Below, piece by piece: positions 5,364 to 10,118 of a stretch of 10,118 bases of DNA. Origin of the DNA: an uncultured Collinsella sp. (GTDB lineage: Bacteria > Actinomycetota > Coriobacteriia > Coriobacteriales > Coriobacteriaceae); contig CAUCTV010000045.1 in the NCBI GenBank assembly GCA_958445895.1, forward strand, positions 1-10,118, written 5' to 3'. Each line of letters starts with the position of its first letter. Position 1 is the first letter of the stretch. The position numbers and the translations under genes are program-made. Under the pieces are notes generated by a model. It did not search any database and was not told the origin of the DNA. It saw only the letters and a program-made list of their open reading frames with translations.

Positions 5364-6881
5364 ATGGGAACTTATCATAGTACACGAGGACGCACTTTAT
5401 CGTGCTCAAGTAAGGTGGCAATCCGCACCGGCATCGCTCCCGACGGGGGTTTGTTTGTCTCGGACGAGCTCGGCACCCAGCAGGTCGATATCAGCTCGCT
5501 TGCAGATAAATCGTACTTTGAAATCGCTCAAGATGTGTTGGGAATGTTACTGAATGATTACACGACCGAAGAAATATCGGCCTGTGTGAATGAGGCTTAC
5601 CGCGGTACGTTTGCAAGCGATGAGGTCACGCCGCTCGTCAAACTCGACGCAGCACCGGGCACCGACGCTCCTCAAACCTATGTGATGGAGCTCTTTGGCG
5701 GTCCCACGAGCGCCTTTAAGGACGTCGCCTTGCAGATGCTCCCCCGCCTCATGGCCCGCACCTCCGCCAAGGACGGCGGCGCCGAGCGCATCATGATCGT
5801 CACCGCCACGTCGGGCGACACGGGCAAGGCAGCACTCGCCGGCTTTGCCGACGCCCCGGGCACGGGCATCACCGTCTTTTATCCCGAGGGCAAAGTCAGC
5901 CGCGTGCAGAATCTGCAGATGTCCACACAGGAGGGCGATAACGTCGCCGTCTGCGGCATCCGCGGCAACTTTGACGACGCCCAGAGCGCCGTCAAGCGCA
6001 TCTTTGCCGATAAGGAGCTTGCCGAGCGCTTGGAGGCCACCGGCACCGTGCTTTCGAGCGCCAACTCCATCAACGTCGGCCGCCTGGTGCCGCAGGTCGT
6101 CTACTACTTTGCCGCCTATGCGCAGCTGCTACGCGCCGGCGCCATCGAGGCAGGCGACGCCGTGGAGTTCTGCGTGCCGACCGGCAACTTTGGTGATATC
6201 CTGGCCGGCTACTATGCCAAGCGCATGGGCCTGCCCGTCGCTAAGCTTATCGTTGCGAGCGACAAGAACAACGTGTTGGCCGACTTCCTGACCACCGGCG
6301 TCTACGACCGCAACCGTCCGTTCTTCACGACCATCTCGCCTTCGATGGACATCCTCATCAGCTCAAACCTGGAGCGCATGCTGTACTTCCTGTCCGATGG
6401 CGACTGTGAGCTCGTTGCCGGCCTTATGGAGCAACTGACGCAGACTGGTCGCTACGATGTTCCCGCCGACCTGCTGGCAAAGATTCAGGGCGTCTTTGGC
6501 TGCGGCTGGGCCAGCGAGGACGAGGTCCGCGCTGCCATCAAGAGCTGCTGGGATGCGAACGGTTACGTAATCGATCCGCACACCGCTTGCGGCTATCACG
6601 TCTTTGAAAAGGTCGCTCCCGCCGAGGGAGCCAAGGCCCGCGTGCTGCTTTCGACCGCCAGCCCCTACAAGTTCCCGCGCGCCTGCTGCGACGCCCTGGG
6701 CCTCGACGTTCCCAAGGACGACTTTGAGGCTATGCGTGTGCTCGAGCAGGCCACCAACACGGTCGCCCCGACCCAGCTCGCCGAACTCGAGTCCAAACCC
6801 GTCCGCTTCGAAGACGTCTGCGACGTCGATGAGATGGCACGCTACGTCGAGTCTGCAGCAAAACGAATGAGCACCAACTAG
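5364..6881 (+). CDS. thrC: Threonine synthase, 505 aa
   Basis: PLP enzyme that converts O-phosphohomoserine to L-threonine, the last step of the pathway. Residues 1-35 (MGTYHSTRGR, then APDGGLFV) match the family N-terminus. K119 in GGPTSAFKDVALQ is the PLP Schiff-base lysine. TATSGDTGKAA (147-157) is the phosphate-binding loop, and VPTGNFGDILAGYYAKRMGL lies in the central domain. The size is normal for the long bacterial ThrC class. The frame is open from an ATG at 5319, but 5364 is preferred: GAGGAG precedes it at 9 nt and the protein then begins like its relatives. The 5' end (to about 5640) is more A/T-rich than the rest. A good terminator follows the stop, so co-transcription with thrB depends on read-through. 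Confidence 0.95.
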   Translation: MGTYHSTRGRTLSCSSKVAIRTGIAPDGGLFVSDELGTQQVDISSLADKSYFEIAQDVLGMLLNDYTTEEISACVNEAYRGTFASDEVTPLVKLDAAPGTDAPQTYVMELFGGPTSAFKDVALQMLPRLMARTSAKDGGAERIMIVTATSGDTGKAALAGFADAPGTGITVFYPEGKVSRVQNLQMSTQEGDNVAVCGIRGNFDDAQSAVKRIFADKELAERLEATGTVLSSANSINVGRLVPQVVYYFAAYAQLLRAGAIEAGDAVEFCVPTGNFGDILAGYYAKRMGLPVAKLIVASDKNNVLADFLTTGVYDRNRPFFTTISPSMDILISSNLERMLYFLSDGDCELVAGLMEQLTQTGRYDVPADLLAKIQGVFGCGWASEDEVRAAIKSCWDANGYVIDPHTACGYHVFEKVAPAEGAKARVLLSTASPYKFPRACCDALGLDVPKDDFEAMRVLEQATNTVAPTQLAELESKPVRFEDVCDVDEMARYVESAAKRMSTN

Positions 6882-6893
6882 ATCCCTTATTAA

Positions 6894-6920
6894 GCGCCGG
6901 CGAAAGCCGGCGCACCTTCT
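6894..6920 (+). terminator. Intrinsic terminator after thrC
   Basis: GCGCCGGC (6894-6901) pairs with GCCGGCGC (6906-6913) around a GAAA tetraloop, followed by ACCTTCTTTC. The stem is very stable and the loop is GNRA-type. The downstream T-rich tract is interrupted by C. It starts 13 bases past the thrC stop. Confidence 0.7.
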
Positions 6921-6959
6921 TTCATCAGATAACCCCCGGAATGATGACGAACGCGCACA

Positions 6960-7071
6960 GCGTGCCTGGCTGTTTAGTTCGTCGCGAGTTCCGCACGCAA
7001 AGGAAAGCACTGAATGTGCTTTCCGTCTTGCGCAGGACTGCCCAAGCAGCGAACTAAACAGCCAGGCACGC
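6960..7071. promoter_or_regulatory. Nested long hairpin B in the thrB leader
   Basis: Perfect outer stem of 22 bp: 6960-6981 with 7050-7071, containing GCCTGGCTGTTTAGTTC. The inner stem is GGAAAGCAC (7002-7010) with GTGCTTTCC (7016-7024) around TGAAT, flanked by CGCAA/TTGCG (6996-7000 with 7028-7032). The outer right arm ends one base before the AGGAGG Shine-Dalgarno of thrB (7073-7078). It could control thrB expression or be one member of a dispersed repeat family (compare 2527-2656 and 7989-8111). Confidence 0.65.
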
Positions 7072-7084
7072 CAGGAGGACTCAC

Positions 7085-7966
7085 ATGATCAAGATCACCG
7101 TCCCAGCAACCAGCGCCAACCTAGGCATCGGCTACGACACCCTCGGCATGGCCGTCAGCCTCTACTCGCACTTTACCTTCGAGCGCGCCGATAAGCTCAC
7201 CATCACGGGCTGCCCCGAGGAGTTCCAAAACGAGAACAACCTGGTCTACGTCAGCTTTGTCGATGCACTGGCCGCATGGGGCGAACCGGCCTTCCCCGTC
7301 GCCATCGACATTCAGACTGACGTTCCCGTCGCCCGCGGCCTGGGCTCCAGCTCCACCTGCGTCGTCGCCGGCATTATGGCAGCCGCCGCGCTGACGGACC
7401 ACACCGTCGATCGCGCCGAGCTCGTCCGCATTGCCACCGAGGTCGAGGGCCATCCCGATAACGTCGCTCCCGCCATCCTGGGCGGCGCCGTCTGTTCCTT
7501 TACGCCGACCGATTCGTTGCCCCAGTGCCTGCGCTACGAGGTGAGCGATCGCTTGCGTTTTATCACCGTTATTCCGCCCTACGAGGTACACACGAGTGAG
7601 GCGCGCAAGGTCGTGCCGCAAGAGATTCCGCTCTCCACCGCCGTGTGGCAGATGGGCCGCATCGCCGGCATGACGCGCGGCTTGGAGACCGGCGACCTTG
7701 ACCTGATTGCCGCCGCCAACGACGACCGCATCCAGGAGCCCTATCGCCGCCGTCTCATCCCCGACTACAACGCCGTGCGCGACACCTGCCTTAACGGGGG
7801 CGCCAAGACCATCTGGATCAGCGGTTCGGGCTCGACTCTCATGGCTGTGACCGATGACACCATCGTGGCAAAATTCCTACAGGTCAAGCTGCGCGAGCAG
7901 TTCCCCAAGTGTGCGACGCATATTCTGACGTGCGACACCGAGGGCGCTCAAATCGAATACCTGTAA
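7085..7966 (+). CDS. thrB: Homoserine kinase (GHMP kinase family), 293 aa
   Basis: Phosphorylates L-homoserine with ATP to O-phosphohomoserine, the substrate of the neighbouring ThrC. Three GHMP kinase motifs are in order: PATSANLGIGYDTLGMAV (7-24), the ATP loop VPVARGLGSSST (80-91) in the P-x3-G-L-G-S-S form, and SGSGSTLMAV (246-255). EGHPDNVAPAILGGAV (121-136) matches the conserved HPDN block next to the active site. Length is normal for the family. The ATG is supported by AGGAGG six bases upstream. It lies downstream of thrC on the same strand after a 203-base gap that contains a terminator and a large nested hairpin, so it may have its own control. No clear promoter is visible in that gap. 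Homoserine dehydrogenase, which makes the substrate, is not in this window. Confidence 0.96.
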   Translation: MIKITVPATSANLGIGYDTLGMAVSLYSHFTFERADKLTITGCPEEFQNENNLVYVSFVDALAAWGEPAFPVAIDIQTDVPVARGLGSSSTCVVAGIMAAAALTDHTVDRAELVRIATEVEGHPDNVAPAILGGAVCSFTPTDSLPQCLRYEVSDRLRFITVIPPYEVHTSEARKVVPQEIPLSTAVWQMGRIAGMTRGLETGDLDLIAAANDDRIQEPYRRRLIPDYNAVRDTCLNGGAKTIWISGSGSTLMAVTDDTIVAKFLQVKLREQFPKCATHILTCDTEGAQIEYL

Positions 7967-7988
7967 TCGCCGTCCCGTATACCCGCCG

Positions 7989-8111
7989 GGGAGGCCAGGG
8001 GCTTTGCCCCCAAATCGTCCTCGGACATGACAGGACCCCCGCTGCGCACTTCGTGCGGCGGGGGTCCTGCCGTCCTGCGGAAAGATTTGGGGGCAAAGCC
8101 CCTGGCCTCCC
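7989..8111. terminator. Nested long hairpin C between convergent genes
   Basis: Perfect outer stem of 28 bp: 7989-8016 with 8084-8111, containing GGCCAGGGGCTTTGCCCCC. Each arm also folds on itself (GGGGC-TTT-GCCCC). A symmetric 14/14-base internal loop leads to an inner stem, CAGGACCCCCGC (8031-8042) with GCGGGGGTCCTG (8058-8069). It is topped by CGCAC-TTC-GTGCG, with TG as a bulge. It starts 22 bases after the thrB stop and lies between thrB (plus) and the TA genes (minus), so it probably acts as a bidirectional terminator. Confidence 0.65.
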
Positions 8112-8249
8112 TACGTTAACTTCGCTGGCGGCGGCTACAGGGACCTTCGCTCTGTAAAGGCGCCGGGCTGATAGTTTGGCTTTTTATTGATAGGGGCTCT
8201 TACTAGGCTGGAGCACTTCCTAGAGGCGGGCATCGGCTGTGTGCTTGGT

Positions 8250-8948
8250 TTAGGCGGCGCTGGATTCTTTGAATTCAAAGACTGGTTCTAGGAGGTCTTC
8301 GATGTTGCAGTGGAGGGCTTTTGCTATGGCTCTTACGCTTGTTACCGAAGCTTCATTGATGTTTCTCTGGCGCTGCTCGTACATTTGGATTGAGCGGAGT
8401 GACACACCCGATTCGTACGCTAGGTCTTGTTGGGTTTTCTTAAGCTTCTTTCTCGCTAACGCAAGTTTGGTTTGCCTGGACGCTTTTTTCGCCATATCGC
8501 AGACGAGGCGAGCCACGCGTTCCTCCGAGGCTTCGTGCCAGGGGTAGTACAGACTGCGTAGCACATCGAATGGAACGACATGCAGCAAATCTTCGAAAGA
8601 CTCTCCTAGGCGCCACTGCAGGTATGCCAGTATCCAGCCCGCCCAATATTCCGGCGTCTTCTCAAATCGATAGGCGCAGTCCGGTATAGGCCCGTTTTGA
8701 TAGCCCGACCTTTCGGCGATAAGCGCGAACAGCTCAACGCCCGATTTTCCCGACACTACCCATGCGTTGCCGCGTTCGAACTCGCGAGCTACGCCGCTCA
8801 GGCAAAAGAGTTCAGCAACTTCCGATCCTTCTGCTCCGTAATCGTTAACGGCATAGTCGAAGCAATCCCCGAGGTTGTTCATTGCGTCCTCAAGGTAATA
8901 GACGGGATATGTCCTACTCGGCCCACGATCCGTTAACTCTTGGATCAT
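8250..8948 (-). CDS. XRE-family transcriptional regulator, probable antitoxin of DUF3990-type toxin, 232 aa
   Basis: Probable DNA-binding antitoxin. Residues about 160-222 form an XRE-type helix-turn-helix: KLALARKKLKKTQQDLAYES, GVSLRSIQMYEQRQRNINEA and AIAKALHCNIEDLLEP. Residues about 15-150 form an uncharacterised domain. Its recognisable parts are AMNNLGDCFDYAVNDYG (22-38), the KSGVELFALI region (68-77), EYWAGWILAYLQWRLGESFE (100-119) and YYPWHEAS (134-141). I recall this layout from clostridial XRE proteins encoded beside DUF3990 genes. The start at 8948 overlaps the end of the toxin gene by 35 bp and has GGGAGGG nine bases upstream, so translational coupling is likely. Base composition is lower in GC than the thr genes, suggesting acquisition with the toxin. 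It probably binds the dyad at 9613-9659. No enzyme motif is visible in the N-terminal domain. Confidence 0.8.
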   Translation of the reverse strand: MIQELTDRGPSRTYPVYYLEDAMNNLGDCFDYAVNDYGAEGSEVAELFCLSGVAREFERGNAWVVSGKSGVELFALIAERSGYQNGPIPDCAYRFEKTPEYWAGWILAYLQWRLGESFEDLLHVVPFDVLRSLYYPWHEASEERVARLVCDMAKKASRQTKLALARKKLKKTQQDLAYESGVSLRSIQMYEQRQRNINEASVTSVRAIAKALHCNIEDLLEPVFEFKESSAA

Positions 8949-9597
8949 TTAAATCAACCCTCCCTGACATCAAATCCCTAATGTCGACACCCTCGGTGTC
9001 AAATCCGTTTACCGTATCCAGGTACTTACGTCGAGCGTTCTGTTCTCGCTCAAATCGTTTGGGATAAAACTCAGCTCCCGAGGCCTGCTTCCAATCGCGA
9101 AACCTGATCGCCGAGAACGCGCGCTCACTCATAAGCGCATATTGAATGCCCAAATCCCCCAAAAACATAATGCGCTGCAATTGCCTGAGCGAAATCATGC
9201 CGTTAACGAACTGTCTTGCAAACGAAAAGTAGGAATCGTCAGCGCGATAGCCTCGAATAACGTCATAGGGAGAAATATCAATCAGGCAGTTGTCCAGCAA
9301 ATACCGAAGTCCTTCGCGTGCCAGCGGCGTCGAGACATTAAACTCCCGGTTGTCGGCCAAAATCGCAAGCCAATTGAGGATTGAAAACTCCCCAGACTCT
9401 AAATCCAAGACCGAAAGGCCATCTAAATCAAGCTCATATCGATTGGCAATGCCATCAGACTCGGTCCGGCATGCCCATTCCATTGCCATTTCCTCATGTG
9501 GTGTGCAATAAAACCCGCGCCCATAGTCATTGAATTGCCTGCATTTATCCAACGATGGATGCTCGACAACAACCTCCGACCCGTGCCAAAGCTCCAT
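8914..9597 (-). CDS. DUF3990-like protein, putative ADP-ribosyltransferase-fold toxin, 227 aa
   Basis: The N-terminus (MELWHGSEVVVEHPSL) and DYGRGFYCTPHEEMAMEWAC (24-43) match the DUF3990 pattern LYHGS...DFGxGFYxT..xxQAxxWA. As I recall it, that family belongs to the ADP-ribosyltransferase superfamily. H5 and Y30 would correspond to the H and Y of the NAD-binding H-Y-E layout. Residues 109-125 (SPYDVIRGYRADDSYFS) match the family's YDxVxGxxADD block, and QYALMSERAF (152-161) may supply the third catalytic residue (E158). There is no signal peptide or membrane segment. The start at 9597 is supported by AGGAGG five bases upstream. It is the first gene of a two-gene minus-strand operon and overlaps the XRE gene by 35 bp. 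The target and actual toxicity are not known. The C-terminal 50 residues match no motif I recognise. Confidence 0.78.
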   Translation of the reverse strand: MELWHGSEVVVEHPSLDKCRQFNDYGRGFYCTPHEEMAMEWACRTESDGIANRYELDLDGLSVLDLESGEFSILNWLAILADNREFNVSTPLAREGLRYLLDNCLIDISPYDVIRGYRADDSYFSFARQFVNGMISLRQLQRIMFLGDLGIQYALMSERAFSAIRFRDWKQASGAEFYPKRFEREQNARRKYLDTVNGFDTEGVDIRDLMSGRVDLNDPRVNGSWAE

Positions 9598-9612
9598 ATC
9601 GACCTCCTAAAA

Positions 9613-9659
9613 ATATCACCCCAGTGATAGTTTACCAATAACTATCACTGGGGTGATAT
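9613..9659. promoter_or_regulatory. Double-dyad operator upstream of the toxin-antitoxin operon
   Basis: Two 20-base arms (9613-9632 and 9640-9659) are perfect reverse complements around a 7-base spacer. Each arm is itself a dyad: TATCAC-CCCA-GTGATA (9614-9629) and TATCAC-TGGG-GTGATA (9643-9658). This gives four half-sites, with dyad centres 29 bases apart. It lies 16 bases upstream of the toxin start, before the AGGAGG. On the minus strand TTGGTA and TATTTT at 17-base spacing, or an extended -10 TGGTAAACT, are promoter candidates overlapping the dyads. Most likely this is the binding site of the XRE antitoxin for autorepression. Confidence 0.75.
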
Positions 9660-9690
9660 AGATGAGAGCTTTTGAGGGGCTGCAGCCTGA

Positions 9691-10118
9691 CTAGAGGCAG
9701 GCCTCGGCGATGCGGCGCTTGAGTTCGTCGATGCCGGCACCGGTCTGGGAGCTTGTGATGATCACGTTTTCGGCCGGAACGTTGAGCTGCTTTTTGATGG
9801 CTGCTGCCTGGCGGGCCTGCTGGGTGCGGCTGAGTTTGTCGGCCTTAGTGAGGCAGACGATAAAGTTGAACTCGTTGCCCTGCAGGTAGTCGATCATGTC
9901 ATGGTCGAGCCTGCTCGGGTCGTGACGAATATCCACCAGTGACACGACCAGGTTAAAGCTGCGTTCGGAGTCGAAGAAGTCGCCGATAAGTTTTGCCCAA
10001 CGGTCGCGCTCGGCCTTGGAACGGCGGGCGAAACCGTAGCCCGGCAGGTCCACAAAGTGCACGTCGTCCGCCTCGAAGAAATTGATGTTGCTCGTCTTGC
10101 CCGGCGTGCTCGAAACCT
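9691..10118 (-). CDS. engB: Ribosome-biogenesis GTP-binding protein EngB/YsxC, 3' part
   Basis: TRAFAC-class GTPase needed for maturation of the large ribosomal subunit. The visible 142 residues run from the G2 region to the stop codon at 9693-9691. VSSTPGKTSNINFFEADDV holds the G2 threonine, VDLPGYGFARRSKAERDRWA holds the G3 motif DxPGYG typical of EngB, LTKADK is G4 and SSQTG is G5. The P-loop (G1) and the N-terminus lie beyond the right edge. An internal start at 10062 would truncate G2, so the open frame should be read to the edge. The C-terminus (IDELKRRIAEACL) is normal. The TA operon begins about 95 bases downstream on the same strand with no strong terminator between, so read-through into it is possible. 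Confidence 0.95.
   Translation of the reverse strand, partial: VSSTPGKTSNINFFEADDVHFVDLPGYGFARRSKAERDRWAKLIGDFFDSERSFNLVVSLVDIRHDPSRLDHDMIDYLQGNEFNFIVCLTKADKLSRTQQARQAAAIKKQLNVPAENVIITSSQTGAGIDELKRRIAEACL

Noticed and set aside
4219..5553. 444-codon open frame on the plus strand across lysC
   Set aside because: Antisense shadow of lysC in high-GC DNA. The lysC frame shows kinase and ACT motifs; this one shows none.
8112..8249. Possible small gene or RNA between hairpin C and the XRE gene
   Set aside because: No open frame with a start signal and only 5-bp stems. It is best left as an unassigned 3' region.

Overview
The window looks like chromosomal DNA of a high-GC gut actinobacterium of the class Coriobacteriia, probably Collinsella or a close relative. 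This rests on protein style, base composition and gene content read by eye; no database search was possible. It contains an Ogt-type DNA repair gene cut by the left edge, one complete insertion sequence, a four-gene aspartate-to-threonine block, a lower-GC toxin-antitoxin-like pair, and the end of a ribosome-biogenesis GTPase gene cut by the right edge.

Layout, left to right. (1) 1-388, minus: 5' part of an O6-alkylguanine methyltransferase gene (ogt), starting at GTG. (2) 491-2115: an IS30-family element with 25-bp imperfect terminal inverted repeats (19/25 identical), an intact DDE transposase (620-1882) and a perfect 13-bp direct repeat on both sides (478-490 and 2116-2128). (3) 2116-2670: no gene. 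It holds a 173-bp MITE-like palindromic element (2192-2364) and a large nested hairpin (2527-2656). (4) Minus strand: lysC (aspartate kinase, 5259 to 3871), then asd (aspartate-semialdehyde dehydrogenase, 3696 to 2671), separated by a gap with hairpins. (5) Plus strand, divergent from lysC: thrC (threonine synthase, 5364-6881), a terminator, a second nested hairpin (6960-7071), then thrB (homoserine kinase, 7085-7966). (6) A third nested hairpin (7989-8111) lies between the convergent ends of thrB and the next genes. The 138 bases from 8112 to 8249 show nothing I can name. (7) Minus strand: a DUF3990-like putative ADP-ribosyltransferase toxin (9597 to 8914), overlapped by 35 bp by an XRE-type regulator or antitoxin (8948 to 8250), behind a striking double-dyad operator (9613-9659). 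(8) 9691-10118, minus: C-terminal two thirds of the GTPase EngB/YsxC.

How the genes work together. LysC and Asd convert aspartate to aspartate semialdehyde, the branch point to lysine/diaminopimelate and to threonine/methionine. ThrB and ThrC carry out the last two steps to threonine. The enzyme between them, homoserine dehydrogenase (hom), is not in this window. The toxin-antitoxin module is visibly more A/T-rich than its surroundings and sits between thrB and engB as an apparent insertion.

The least ordinary content is structural. Three intergenic nested palindromes (2527-2656, 6960-7071, 7989-8111) share one architecture: a long perfect outer stem, an internal loop, an inner stem and a small apical loop. 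Other notable items are the MITE-like element, the long target duplication of the IS, its internal 17-bp stem carrying the same core as its ends, and the four-half-site operator of the TA pair.
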